Shown here: piece by piece, positions 21,052 through 30,018 of the stretch | Layout of the letters: every line of letters starts with the position of its first letter | Position numbering within the stretch: position 1 is the stretch's first letter | Assembly: GCF_024339125.1 (NCBI RefSeq) | Contig: NZ_CP101417.1 | Location: forward strand, 1,995,001-2,059,000 | Origin: Xanthomonas hortorum | GTDB lineage: Bacteria; Pseudomonadota; Gammaproteobacteria; Xanthomonadales; Xanthomonadaceae | Direction: 5' to 3' | DNA: 64,000 bases | Program-made: the position numbers and the translations under genes | The notes under the pieces: generated by a model | What the model saw: only the letters and a program-made list of their open reading frames with translations | The model's database searches: none | What the model was told of the DNA's origin: nothing

Positions 21052-21999
21052 TCAACTGCGTGCCGGCGTTTCCGGCTGCGGCGTGACGCTCGGTTCGTCG
21101 ACCGCCGGCGGCAGGTTGTCCGTATCCACCCCGGCCTCGCGCAGCTTGCGGTGCGAGCGCACGCGCTCGTCGATCACGGCGGTCAGCAAGGCGCCGACGA
21201 AGAACACCACCGAGGCGTAGTACATCCACACCAGCAGGATCACCAAGGTGCCCATCGAGCCATACGCGCTGCCGGGTGCCGCCTTGGCGATGTACAGGCC
21301 GATGCCGTAGCGCCCCAATGCAAACAACAACGCGGTGATGACGCCGCCGACAAAGGCCTGCCGCCAGTTCACGGTGCGATCGGGCAGATAGCGATACAGA
21401 AAGGCGAAGGCAAGCGAATACAGCGCCAGGGTGGTGACATACCCGATCGCCGGCAGCACCGAGGGCAGGCGTGCGAACACCACTTGCAGCGCGGTGGTGG
21501 CGATCATCGACACGATCAACAAGAAGCCCAGCGCCAGGATCACGCCGAACGAGAACACGCGCTTCTTCAGCCATGCCACGACGCCTTCCAGACGCTCCTT
21601 ATCGGTGCGAAAGATCAGGTTCAATGCGTTCTGCAACTGCGCAAACACCGCAGTGGCGCCGATGAACAGCAACAGCGTGCTCCACAGCCCGGCCAGCGAG
21701 CCCACGCCGGGTTGATCGGTGGCATTGCGGATCACCGTGTCGGCGACTTCCGCTGCGCTACCGCCGGCCAGTTGCGCAATCTGCTGCACCAAGGCTTCCT
21801 GCGCAGGCGGATACAGCGATGCAGTCAGCCACAGCAGCAACACCAGCAGCGGTGCCAGCGACAGCAAGGCGTAGAACGACAGCGACGCGGCCTGCGTCAT
21901 CACGTCGATCTCAAGAAAGCGATTGAGCAGTGCCATCGGCAGGCTGCGTTGCAGGCGGCCCAGATGCTTCTGCAGGTGTTCGGTTGAGAGCTTCGTCAC
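21052..21999 (-). CDS. YihY/BrkB-family inner membrane protein
   Basis: A 315-aa protein with six hydrophobic helices and YihY-family motifs (AASLSFYALLSLAPLLVLLL, FIGATAVFAQLQNALNLIF, YGSMGTLVILLVWMYYAS). Starts at GTG 21999 with AAGGA about 12 bases upstream. Members were once called ribonuclease BN or virulence factor BrkB, but neither is a secure biochemical assignment. Its C-terminal tail is Pro-rich. It sits between yqeY and dnaG on the same strand, with gaps of over 100 bases on either side. Confidence 0.87.
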   Translation of the reverse strand: MTKLSTEHLQKHLGRLQRSLPMALLNRFLEIDVMTQAASLSFYALLSLAPLLVLLLWLTASLYPPAQEALVQQIAQLAGGSAAEVADTVIRNATDQPGVGSLAGLWSTLLLFIGATAVFAQLQNALNLIFRTDKERLEGVVAWLKKRVFSFGVILALGFLLIVSMIATTALQVVFARLPSVLPAIGYVTTLALYSLAFAFLYRYLPDRTVNWRQAFVGGVITALLFALGRYGIGLYIAKAAPGSAYGSMGTLVILLVWMYYASVVFFVGALLTAVIDERVRSHRKLREAGVDTDNLPPAVDEPSVTPQPETPARS

Positions 22000-22239
22000 C
22001 GGCGGGGGAAATCCTTGGGCATACCGTGATGCGTGCAGGGGTTAGAGGACGAAACCGGTATGCGGAATGCTTCGCCCGCGCCTGCATTGGCGGACTTGTT
22101 CTAACAGGGCCGAATCGAAGGTCTGGTGAAAGCGGGCGCTGGATGTCGCGCGCACGATGCGGCACCGAGATAGCCTTGGCTTGCGCGGCGATCTGTACTG
22201 CCCTGGCAATCCAGCACAGGGCAATGCGCAAGGCAGACT

Positions 22240-22686
22240 TCAGCCTGCCAGAGTCTTCTTGACCAGGGCCGAGACCAGGCCCATGTCGGCCTGACCGGCC
22301 AGCTTGGGCTTGAGCGCGCCCATCAGCTTGCCGATGTCGGCCGGGCTGCTGGCACCGGTTTCTGTAATCGCAGCCTGGATGGCGGCGACGATCTCGGCTT
22401 CGCCCATCTTGGCCGGCAAATAGCGCTCGATCACCACGATCTCCTCGCGCTCGATCTGCGCCAGGTCTTCGCGCGCGGCGGCTTCGAACTGGGTGACCGA
22501 GTCCTTGCGTTGCTTGACCATCTTGTCGAGCACGGCGATCACGGCCGCATCGTCCATCTCGATGCGCTCGTCCACTTCCTTCTGCTTGATCGCGGCATTG
22601 ATCAGCCGGATCACGCCCAGGCTGTGCTTGTCGCCGGATTTCATGGCGGCTTTCATGTCATCGGTGAGCTGCTGCTTGAGGGGCAT
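22240..22686 (-). CDS. yqeY: GatB/YqeY domain protein
   Basis: A 148-aa helical protein of the YqeY family, related to the tRNA-binding tail domain of GatB. It carries YLPAKMGEAEIVAAI and IGKLMGALKPKLAGQADMGLV, as usual for the family. YqeY genes are often linked to rpsU, as here, where the start lies 136 bases after the rpsU stop and has a clear TAGGAG ribosome-binding site. Its exact function is not established; a tRNA-related role is inferred from the domain. Confidence 0.9.
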   Translation of the reverse strand: MPLKQQLTDDMKAAMKSGDKHSLGVIRLINAAIKQKEVDERIEMDDAAVIAVLDKMVKQRKDSVTQFEAAAREDLAQIEREEIVVIERYLPAKMGEAEIVAAIQAAITETGASSPADIGKLMGALKPKLAGQADMGLVSALVKKTLAG

Positions 22687-22726
22687 GCGGTGACTCCTAA
22701 GGTTGCGTGTTAAAAAAAGACCAATA

Positions 22727-22758
22727 CAAAAAGCCGGCGACGCTTGCGCGTGCCGGCT
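22727..22758 (-). terminator. Terminator or attenuator after rpsU
   Basis: AGCCGGC (22732-22738) pairs with GCCGGCT (22752-22758), with an inner CGC/GCG extension and a small loop. Read on the minus strand it is followed by TTTTT. It lies between rpsU and yqeY and could let rpsU be expressed more strongly than the genes behind it. Confidence 0.75.
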
Positions 22759-22822
22759 CTTGGGTTCGATCCCGATGAGCCGCGCCTACAGCGCATGCCC
22801 ACCGGCAGGGAACCGCGTTCGA

Positions 22823-23038
22823 TCAGTACAAGCGCTGGCGCTTGGTGACGTCGCGCGAGGAACGACGCAACTGACGCTTCACAGCAGCGGCAGCCTTGCG
22901 CTTACGCTCCTGGGTCGGCTTTTCATAGAACTCGCGCTTGCGGGTTTCGGCCAGCACGCCGGCCTTTTCGCAGGTGCGCTTGAAACGGCGGAGCGCAAAT
23001 TCGAAGGGCTCGTTCTCGCGGACTTTAACGCTGGGCAT
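22823..23038 (-). CDS. rpsU: 30S ribosomal protein S21
   Basis: A 71-aa basic protein with the S21 signature [20 protein letters not shown] at the N-terminus and a Lys/Arg-rich C-terminus ([16 protein letters not shown]). It binds the 30S platform and supports initiation. Head of the rpsU-yqeY-yihY-dnaG group and divergent from tsaD. The 280-base gap to tsaD should hold both promoters. Confidence 0.97.
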
Positions 23039-23318
23039 GGGTTCTCCAGATAATGGGATTTCCGTCCGGGAGCCCCGGGCGGGTGCGAGCGGACTCGCGT
23101 GACGGAATTTCCGGGTTGCCCCGGCGAGCCGCGCATTATAACGACTTGCCAACGACCTGCAAGCCCCCAGCAAGATTTGCTTCTGCAGGCCTAGAAACGC
23201 GTGGGTTTGGGCCTGATCCAGCAATGATCGCACGGCGGCGCAGCATATCGCCCCTGGCCGATCTGCGCAGCGCAAAAGCTGCGAAAATAGGCCGCATGTG
23301 CCTGTCTGCCGAGTTGCC

Positions 23319-24383
23319 GTGAAAGTTCTTGGGATCGAATCATCCTGTGATGAGACCGGTGTGGCGGTCTACGACACCGCGCTGTCCGGCGTGCCGGCGC
23401 TACGCGCGCATGCGGTCTACAGCCAGATTGCGCTGCATGCCGAATACGGCGGGGTGGTGCCGGAACTGGCCAGCCGCGACCACGTGCGCAAGTTGCTGCC
23501 GCTGATCCGCCAGACCCTGGACGAGGCCGGCTTGCGCATCGACGAACTCGATGGGGTGGCCTATACCGCAGGCCCGGGCCTGGTGGGCGCACTCCTTGTA
23601 GGTGCCGGTGTGGCGCGCTCGCTGGCCTGGGCGCTGGATGTGCCGGCGATCGGTGTGCATCACATGGAAGGTCATCTGCTGGCGCCGTTGATGGAAGACG
23701 ACCCGCCGCAGCCGCCGTTCGTGGCGCTGCTGGTCTCTGGCGGCCACACCCAACTGGTGTCGGTCAAGGCGCTGGGGTGTTATGAAGTGCTCGGCGAAAC
23801 GCTGGACGATGCGGCCGGCGAGGCCTTCGACAAGACCGCCAAGATGATGGGTCTGCCGTATCCGGGCGGCCCGCAGCTCGCTGCCCTGGCCGAAACCGGC
23901 ACACCGGGACGCTATAAATTCTCGCGACCGATGACCGACCGGCCCGGCCTGGATTTCAGTTTCAGCGGGCTCAAGACCCAGGTGCTGCTGGCCTGGCGCG
24001 GCAGCGACCAGTCCGACACCACGCGCGCGGACATCGCACGCGGGTTCGAGGATGCGGTGGTGGAGACGCTGGCGATCAAGTGCCTGCGCGCGCTGGACGC
24101 GGCCGATTGCAACACGCTGGTGGTGGCCGGTGGCGTGGGCGCCAACAAGCGCCTGCGCGCGCGGCTGCAGGAGGCGGCGCAGCGGCGCGGCGGCCGCGTG
24201 TGCTTCCCACGCCCGGCCCTGTGCACCGATAACGGCGCGATGATCGCCTTCGCCGGTGCGCTGCGGCTGGAGGCCGGCGAGCGCGCCGATGCGGCGGTGC
24301 ATGTGACGCCGCGCTGGGATATGGCTGGGCTGCCGCCACTCGTGGCGGCGCGGGATTCGGGAGTTGGGATTGGGGATTCGTAA
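23319..24383 (+). CDS. tsaD: tRNA N6-adenosine threonylcarbamoyltransferase TsaD
   Basis: Transfers threonylcarbamoyl to A37 of ANN-decoding tRNAs, together with TsaB and TsaE. The 354-aa protein begins at GTG 23319 ([14 protein letters not shown]) and has the metal-binding HHMEGH motif (His115, His119), nucleotide-binding segments ([34 protein letters not shown]) and [12 protein letters not shown]. Divergence from rpsU is the usual arrangement. The last ten codons ([10 protein letters not shown]) and the stop lie inside a dispersed intergenic repeat, so the C-terminal tail is recruited from repeat sequence. Confidence 0.96.
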
Positions 24384-24452
24384 AAGCCCGTTCCTTCGCT
24401 TGATGTGTTCCGCTCTTTCCAATCCCCAATCCCCAATCCCCAATCCCCAATC
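24352..24452. repeat. Dispersed GATTCGGGA-type inverted repeat, copy 2, with a heptamer tandem repeat
   Basis: The left arm (24352-24380) encodes the end of TsaD. The right arm (24419-24452) consists of four tandem copies of AATCCCC. The arms are complementary, and the stem-loop lies between tsaD and folB with the folB start 10 bases beyond its end. Confidence 0.85.
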
Positions 24453-24462
24453 ACGGCTCCCC

Positions 24463-24819
24463 ATGGACAAAGTTTTTATCGAAGGCCTGGAAATCGATGC
24501 GCTGATCGGCATCTACGACTGGGAGCGGCGCATCCGCCAGACGTTGCGGTTCGATCTGGAGATGGGGTTCGACAACCGCATTCCGGCGGCCAGCGACGAC
24601 ATTGCCGACACGCTGAACTACAAGGCGGTGAGCAAGCGGCTGATCGAGTTCGTGCAGGCCTCTGACTTCGGGCTGGTGGAAACGCTGGCCGAGCGCTGCG
24701 CGGTGATCGTGCTGGACGAGTTTGGGGTGCACTGGCTGCGGTTGAAACTGAGCAAGCCGGGGGCGGTGCGCGGGGCGCAGGCGGTGGGTGTGATCATCGA
24801 GCGTGAGCGGGCCCGCTGA
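24463..24819 (+). CDS. folB: Dihydroneopterin aldolase
   Basis: Converts 7,8-dihydroneopterin to 6-hydroxymethyl-dihydropterin in folate synthesis. The 118-aa protein has the family pattern: MDKVFIEGLEIDALIGIYDW at the start, DIADTLNYKAVSKRL in the pterin site, VETLAERCAVIVLDEF, and KLSKPGAVRGAQAVGVIIER at the end. The ATG at 24463 follows the repeat directly, with no good Shine-Dalgarno sequence, so expression may depend on the upstream tsaD transcript. Confidence 0.93.
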   Translation: MDKVFIEGLEIDALIGIYDWERRIRQTLRFDLEMGFDNRIPAASDDIADTLNYKAVSKRLIEFVQASDFGLVETLAERCAVIVLDEFGVHWLRLKLSKPGAVRGAQAVGVIIERERAR

Positions 24820-24953
24820 AGGCACCGACGGCTGCGGCGGTCGGCGATTTTCGATCCATGGCCGAGCCCCGGAAGATCCAAGTGCCGCCTGATCAAGGAT
24901 TCGCGGCGACGCCGCGGATCCAGAGCGGCAAAGCTCAGTTCAACCGGACTCTA

Positions 24954-24986
24954 CAAATCCCGAATCCCGACTTTCAAATCCCGAAA
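24954..24986. repeat. Dispersed GATTCGGGA-type repeat, copy 3 (single arm)
   Basis: AAATCCCGAATCCCGA followed by CAAATCCCGAAA resembles the right arm of the copies at 12227 and 24352. No matching left arm is seen nearby, so this is a partial copy. It lies just upstream of the promoter region of the beta-glucosidase gene. Confidence 0.7.
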
Positions 24987-25012
24987 CTTGCATCCTCGCG
25001 GTCGCGTCAGGC

Positions 25013-25041
25013 TAGAATTGACGGCCATGTAAACGTTTTCT
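25013..25041 (+). promoter_or_regulatory. Putative -10 element and LacI-type operator ahead of the beta-glucosidase
   Basis: TAGAAT (25013-25018) resembles a -10 box. Ten bases on lies TGTAAACGTTTTCT (25028-25041), which matches the symmetric LacI/GalR operator TGTAAACGTTTACA at 12 of 14 positions around a central CG. The operator would cover the likely transcription start near 25025 and lies 10 bases before the ATG, with AAGGA (25043-25047) between. Repression relieved by a sugar is inferred. No LacI-type regulator gene is in the window. Confidence 0.55.
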
Positions 25042-25051
25042 CAAGGATCTC

Positions 25052-27223
25052 ATGGCTGCTGATCGCATCGAAACCCTGATTGCCCAGATGACCGTCGAAG
25101 AGAAGGTCGGACAGTTGGGTGTGTTCGCCGACATGGTGCGGCCGTTCGCGCCGGACGTGAATCCCGAAGCCAACGTGCTCAACGCCGACGAGGTGCTGCA
25201 GCAGGTCCGGCAGGGCCGGGTCGGCTCGCTGTTCAATGGCGTTGGCGCCGCGCTGGGCGTCCAGATCCAGAAAGTGGCGGTGGAAGAAAGCCGTCTGGGC
25301 ATCCCGGTGATCCTGGCCGCCGATGTGATCCACGGCATGCGCACGGTGTTCCCGATTCCGCTGGGCGAGGCGGCCAGCTTCGAGCCGGAACTGGCCGAGC
25401 GCACCGCGCGCGCCACCGCGATCGAAGCGACCGCCGCTGGCCTGCACTGGACCTACGCACCGGCGGTGGACATTGCGCGCGATCAGCGCTGGGGCCGTGG
25501 CGCGGAAGGCGCCGGCGAGGACGTGCTGCTGGGCGCGGCGTTTGCTGCCGCCCGCGTGCGCGGTTTCCAGGGCAACGATCTCAAAGCCGCCGATTCGCTG
25601 TTGGCCACGCCCAAGCACTTTGCCGCCTATGGCGCGGTGGCGGCGGGCATGGAATACAACACCGTGGACATCGCACCGCAAACCTTGCGCGATGTGCATC
25701 TGCCGCCATTCAAGGCCGCCTTCGATGCCGGCGCATTGACCGTGATGTCCTCGTTCAACGACATCAACGGCGTGCCGGCCAGTGCCAACCATGAGTTGCT
25801 GACCGAGATCCTGCGTGGCGAATGGCAGTTCCCCGGCGTGGTGATTTCCGACTACACCGCCGACATGGAATTGATTGCGCACGGTTACGCCACCGATGAG
25901 CGCGATGCGACCAAAAAAGCGTTCCTGGCCGGCCTGGATCTGAGCATGCAGAGCGGCTTCTATGCTGCGCATCTGCCGTCGCTGGTGGAAAGCGGCGAGG
26001 TGCCGATGGCCACGCTGGATGCGAGTGTGCGTCGCATGCTGCAGCTCAAAGAAGCGATCGGCTTGTTCGACAATCCGTATCGCTCGCTGGATCCGGCACG
26101 CGAAGCCGATGCCGCGCATCTGCCGGCGCACGATGCGTTATCGCGCGATGCGGCGCGGCGTTCGATCGTGTTGCTGAAGAACGAAGGCGCAGTGTTGCCG
26201 CTGAAGAAAAGTGGACAGCACATCGCGCTGATCGGGCCGTTCGTGCAGGACCGCGAGAATATCGAGGGCTGCTGGACGCTGTTCGGCGACAAGGATCGCT
26301 ACGTAACCCTGGAGCAGGGCGTGCGTGCGGTGGTCGGTGGCGAGCATCTGACTGTGGTGCCGGGCTGCGGCCTGGAAGAGGCGCTGCCAGGCGGGATTTC
26401 CGCCGCCATCGATGCGGCGCAGGCCGCCGATGTGGTGGTGCTGGCGCTGGGCGAGCCGCAGCGGTTCAGTGGCGAGGCGCAGTCGCGCACCGAGATCGTG
26501 TTGCCGCCGGCGCAGCAGGCGCTGGCCGAAGCCGTCGCCGCCACCGGCACGCCGATGGTGGTGTTGCTGCGCAATGGGCGCGCGCTGGCATTGAGCGGTG
26601 CGGTGCGCGATGCCGATGCGATTGCAGTGACCTGGTATCTGGGCACGCAGACCGGCACCGGCGTGGCCGATGTGTTGTTCGGCGACTACAACCCGTCTGC
26701 GCGGCTGCCGATCAGCTTCCCGCATGTGACCGGGCAGCAGCCGTATTTCTACAACCATCTGCGCACCGGCCGCCCGGAATTGCCGACCCTGTCCGAGTAC
26801 AAGGCGCGCTGGCGCGAAATGCCCAACGAGCCGTTGTACCCGTTCGGCCATGGCTTGAGCTACACCACGTTTGCGTATGCGCCGCCGCAGCTGAGCAGCG
26901 CGCAGGTGGGTTGGGATCAGGCGCTGACCATCACCGCGCGCGTGACCAATACCGGTAGTGTTGCTGGCGAAGAAGTAGTGCAGCTGTATGTGCACGATCG
27001 CGTGGCCAGCCGGGTGCGCCCGGTGCGCGAACTCAAGGGCTTTCGCAAGGTGTTGTTGCAGCCTGGCGAAAGCACGGACGTGGTGTTCACCCTCGCACGC
27101 GATGCGCTGGCCTTCACCGACCCCAAGGGCGTTTTCGGCGCCGAGCCGGGATTGTTCGATGTGTGGGTCTGCGCATCGGCCAAGAGTGGCGAGGCAGTGA
27201 CCTTCGAGTTGCTGGAAGGCTGA
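25052..27223 (+). CDS. Glycoside hydrolase family 3 beta-glucosidase
   Basis: A 723-aa GH3 enzyme. The N-terminal barrel has AADVIHGMRTVFPIPLGEAA, ATPKHFAAYG and the catalytic nucleophile Asp267 in VVISDYTADMEL. The second domain follows from about residue 370 (RSIVLLKNEGAVLPL), and a fibronectin-III-like domain occupies roughly 610-723 (YPFGHGLSYTTF, ARVTNTGSVAGEEVVQLYV). There is no signal peptide, so it should act in the cytoplasm on imported beta-glucosides or related oligosaccharides. A LacI-type operator at its promoter suggests sugar induction. The exact sugar is not determined. Confidence 0.93.
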   Translation: MAADRIETLIAQMTVEEKVGQLGVFADMVRPFAPDVNPEANVLNADEVLQQVRQGRVGSLFNGVGAALGVQIQKVAVEESRLGIPVILAADVIHGMRTVFPIPLGEAASFEPELAERTARATAIEATAAGLHWTYAPAVDIARDQRWGRGAEGAGEDVLLGAAFAAARVRGFQGNDLKAADSLLATPKHFAAYGAVAAGMEYNTVDIAPQTLRDVHLPPFKAAFDAGALTVMSSFNDINGVPASANHELLTEILRGEWQFPGVVISDYTADMELIAHGYATDERDATKKAFLAGLDLSMQSGFYAAHLPSLVESGEVPMATLDASVRRMLQLKEAIGLFDNPYRSLDPAREADAAHLPAHDALSRDAARRSIVLLKNEGAVLPLKKSGQHIALIGPFVQDRENIEGCWTLFGDKDRYVTLEQGVRAVVGGEHLTVVPGCGLEEALPGGISAAIDAAQAADVVVLALGEPQRFSGEAQSRTEIVLPPAQQALAEAVAATGTPMVVLLRNGRALALSGAVRDADAIAVTWYLGTQTGTGVADVLFGDYNPSARLPISFPHVTGQQPYFYNHLRTGRPELPTLSEYKARWREMPNEPLYPFGHGLSYTTFAYAPPQLSSAQVGWDQALTITARVTNTGSVAGEEVVQLYVHDRVASRVRPVRELKGFRKVLLQPGESTDVVFTLARDALAFTDPKGVFGAEPGLFDVWVCASAKSGEAVTFELLEG

Positions 27224-27354
27224 AAGCGTGCCCTCCGAGGAAGCCGGTGCGTTGGAGTCACCGCTTTCGGATGACCGTGTTTCTAGTGGCTAGTCATCAC
27301 CCATTTGCGCTGATGCAGTTGCCGGTAAAAGCGTCGCGTTTGGCCGATGGCTAA

Positions 27355-28513
27355 GGAACCTCTGAACAACGCACCACAGATACGCGACACTACCCGCCTG
27401 ATGTTGAGGAGTGATCCATGCAACTGACGTTCGGTGACGCTGAGGGCCTGGGCAAGCGCAAGCAGACCCGGCGCGAGATCTTTCTGGCCGAGATGGAGCA
27501 GGTGGTTCCGTGGCAGCAACTGCTCGGTCTGATCGCGCCGCACTATCCGGTATCGGGCCGGCCAGGTCGGCAGCCGTACGCACTGGCGACGATGTTGCGG
27601 ATTCATCTGCTGCAGCAGTGGTATGCGCTGAGCGATCCGGCGATGGAAGAAGCACTGCACGAGATCCCGACCTTGCGGCGGTTTGCCCAGCTCGGTGGCT
27701 TGGACAACGTTCCGGACGAGACCACGATTCTCAACTTTCGGCGCCTGCTGGAGACCCATGGCCTTGCCGCGCGGATGCTGGAAGCGGTCAACGCGCATCT
27801 GGCGCGCAAGGGCCAGAGCCTGCGGTCGGGCACGATCGTCGATGCGACGCTGATCGCGGCGCCCAGTTCGACCAAGAATGCCGACAACGCGCGCGACCCT
27901 GAGATGCATCAGACCAAGAAGGGCAATCAGTGGTATTTCGGGATGAAGGCGCACATCGGCGTGGATGAATTTTCCGGGTTGGTGCACCACGTCCATTGCA
28001 CAGCCGCCAACGTCGCCGATGTCACGGTGATGCACACGTTGCTGCATGGCAAAGAAGACAGCGTGTTCGGCGATAGCGGCTACACCGGTGCGGACAAACG
28101 CGAAGAACTGCAGGCCTGCAAGGCTGCATTCTTCATCGCCGCCAGGCCCTCGACGATGCAAGCCCTCGGCAACAAACGCGAGCGTGCTCGGGAAAGACGT
28201 TGGGAACACTTCAAGGCCAGTGTGCGCGCGAAGGTGGAGCATCCATTCCGGGTGATCAAGCGCCAGTTCGGCTACACCAAGGTCCGCTATCGCGGCCTGG
28301 CCAAGAACACCGCGCAGGTGCTGACCTTGTTTGCGCTATCGAACCTGTGGATGAAGCGAAAGCAGTTACTGCCGACGATGGGGAACGTGCGCCTGTAACC
28401 CGGGCAACACCCTGCAAACGCGCCGGAAACGGCAAAAAAATCGAGGATCTGAGCGCCGTCAGCCTGGTCGATGTGGTTAGGCTCATCCTCCGATGCCGTT
28501 GATCAGACCATCC
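27355..28513 (+). mobile_element. IS5-family insertion sequence, complete (1159 bp)
   Basis: Imperfect terminal inverted repeats: left GGAACCTCTGAACAACG (27355-27371) and right, read inward, GGATGGTCTGATCAACG (28513-28497), matching at 13 of 17 positions. Both ends are flanked by CTAA (27351-27354 and 28514-28517), the 4-bp duplication typical of the IS5 group. One intact transposase gene fills most of it. It lies between the beta-glucosidase and the sugar dehydrogenase genes and interrupts no recognisable gene. Confidence 0.88.
27418..28398 (+). CDS. IS5-family transposase
   Basis: A 326-aa DDE transposase with no frameshift. The N-terminal DUF772-type region includes YPVSGRPGRQPYALATMLRI. 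Catalytic residues fit Asp142 (TIVDATLIAAP), Asp219 (VFGDSGYTGAD) and Glu274 (KVEHPFRVIKRQFGYTKVRY, the IS5 YREK-type region). The ATG at 27418 follows a TGAGGAG ribosome-binding site. The gene looks intact, so the element may be active. Confidence 0.93.
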   Translation: MQLTFGDAEGLGKRKQTRREIFLAEMEQVVPWQQLLGLIAPHYPVSGRPGRQPYALATMLRIHLLQQWYALSDPAMEEALHEIPTLRRFAQLGGLDNVPDETTILNFRRLLETHGLAARMLEAVNAHLARKGQSLRSGTIVDATLIAAPSSTKNADNARDPEMHQTKKGNQWYFGMKAHIGVDEFSGLVHHVHCTAANVADVTVMHTLLHGKEDSVFGDSGYTGADKREELQACKAAFFIAARPSTMQALGNKRERARERRWEHFKASVRAKVEHPFRVIKRQFGYTKVRYRGLAKNTAQVLTLFALSNLWMKRKQLLPTMGNVRL

Positions 28514-28668
28514 CTAACGCTATGCAGCGCAAATCGCCACCCAAGCAATTCGCTTGATCGTCACAATCGCCAGCGCTCAACGAGCGCATGGCGATGGTGC
28601 GAGTCATCACTCAGTGCTGCTACTTGACGCAGCACGCAGTGGCGCAGCGATCAAGGCGATGCACCAAC

Positions 28669-29847
28669 TCACGCATCGTTCTCGACTGCGGCCTTGCTCT
28701 TGGGTGTCAGCTTGAGCAAACGCCCGGTGCTGCCACTGGCTTCGTCTTCCAGCAACCACAGCGCGCCATCCGGCCCTTGTTCCACTTCGCGGATACGTGC
28801 GCCCATGTCGTAGCGGGCCACTTCGCGCGGCTGATCGCCGAGCGAGACCTGCACCAATGCCATCGACGACAACCCGCCGATGAAGCCGTTGCCGCGCCAT
28901 GTCGGGAACTGCTTGCCGCTATAGATCACAAAGCCGGCCGGCGAGATCACCGGTGTCCAGCTGATCTTGGGCGCGGCGAATTCCGGGCGGGTGTTGTGAT
29001 CGGGAATCGGGGTGCCGTCGTAGTTGTCGCCGTTGGAGACGATCGGGTAACCATAGTTGGCGCCGCGCTGGATCAGATTCAGCTCATCGCCGCCCATCGG
29101 GCCCATCTCGTGTTCCCACAAGCGGCCCTTGCTGTCGAACGCGATGCCCAGGATGTTGCGATGGCCCAGCGACCACACTTGCGCGGCGACACCGCCTTGC
29201 GCAACGAAGGGATTGTCGGCCGGCACGCTGCCGTCGTCATTGAGCCGGATCAGTTTGCCGAGATTGGCTTTCATGTCCTGCGCGGGGGTGAATTTCTGCC
29301 GTTCGCTGGAGCTGATCCACAGTTTGCCGGCCTGATCGAATGCCAGGCGGTGCCCGAAGTGCCCATTGCCGGTGACCTTGGGGTCCTGACGCCAGATCAC
29401 CTTGAAGTCCGACAGCGTGCCGCCGCCGGTGGCATCCAGGGTCAGTTTGGCCCGCGCCACGGCGCCGCCGCGTGTATCGCCTTCGCCAGGTTCGGCGTAA
29501 CTCACATAGACCAGGCCATTGCGGGCAAAGCGCGGGTGCGCGAGCACATCGCCAAAGCCGCCCTGGCCGCCGTAGGCCACGGTCGGGATGCCGGTGATGG
29601 CGCTTTTGCGCTTGGTCTTGGGATCAAGCCGCATCAGCGAGCCGCGTTTTTCGCTGACAAGCAAACTGCCGTCAGGCAGGAAGGTCATCGCCCAGGGTTC
29701 GTCGAAATCGGCAACGGTGGTGGCCTGGAACGGCCACTGCGCCTTGGGAATGGACGCCGCCGGGGCGGCTGCGGGCGCTGCAAAAACCGCACCGGTGGTG
29801 AACAGCGTGGCCGAGCAGGCCAGTGCAAGCAGACGTCGGACAGACAT
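28669..29847 (-). CDS. PQQ-dependent sugar dehydrogenase (glucose/sorbosone dehydrogenase family), periplasmic
   Basis: A 392-aa protein starting at ATG 29847 after GGAGG. The signal peptide covers about residues 1-23 (cleavage near VFAAP). The rest is a six-bladed beta-propeller of the soluble glucose dehydrogenase type: FDEPWAMTFLPDGSLLVSEK, TGNGHFGHRLAFDQAGKLW, SLGHRNILGIAFDSKGRLW, EHEMGPMGGDELNLIQRGANYGYP and DGALWLLEDE. The family (Asd/YliI type) oxidises aldose sugars with PQQ; the actual substrate is not evident. Convergent with the IS element. Divergent from the YiaA-like gene. Confidence 0.9.
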   Translation of the reverse strand: MSVRRLLALACSATLFTTGAVFAAPAAAPAASIPKAQWPFQATTVADFDEPWAMTFLPDGSLLVSEKRGSLMRLDPKTKRKSAITGIPTVAYGGQGGFGDVLAHPRFARNGLVYVSYAEPGEGDTRGGAVARAKLTLDATGGGTLSDFKVIWRQDPKVTGNGHFGHRLAFDQAGKLWISSSERQKFTPAQDMKANLGKLIRLNDDGSVPADNPFVAQGGVAAQVWSLGHRNILGIAFDSKGRLWEHEMGPMGGDELNLIQRGANYGYPIVSNGDNYDGTPIPDHNTRPEFAAPKISWTPVISPAGFVIYSGKQFPTWRGNGFIGGLSSMALVQVSLGDQPREVARYDMGARIREVEQGPDGALWLLEDEASGSTGRLLKLTPKSKAAVENDA

Positions 29848-30018
29848 GTGGTCCTCCAGGGGATAGGGCGCGGTGACGCTGCAGCCCTCCCGCAACGTGT
29901 CCCGCGTCGGGTTTTCAAGTACCTTACACGACGCCTTCGAGGCCGCCTTGTCGTAGATCACTTTCTCTGTGAGACGTGTGCGTCCCACCTTCCTGCTCCA
30001 CCATGAAAAGGAGTTTCC

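Noticed and set aside
27355..27371. Possible truncated insertion sequence lacking its right end
   Set aside because: A right end matching 13 of 17 bases and a CTAA duplication were found at 28497-28517, so the element is complete.
27283..28242. 319-codon minus-strand frame across the insertion sequence
   Set aside because: Antisense to an intact transposase with DDE residues, and no recognisable family.
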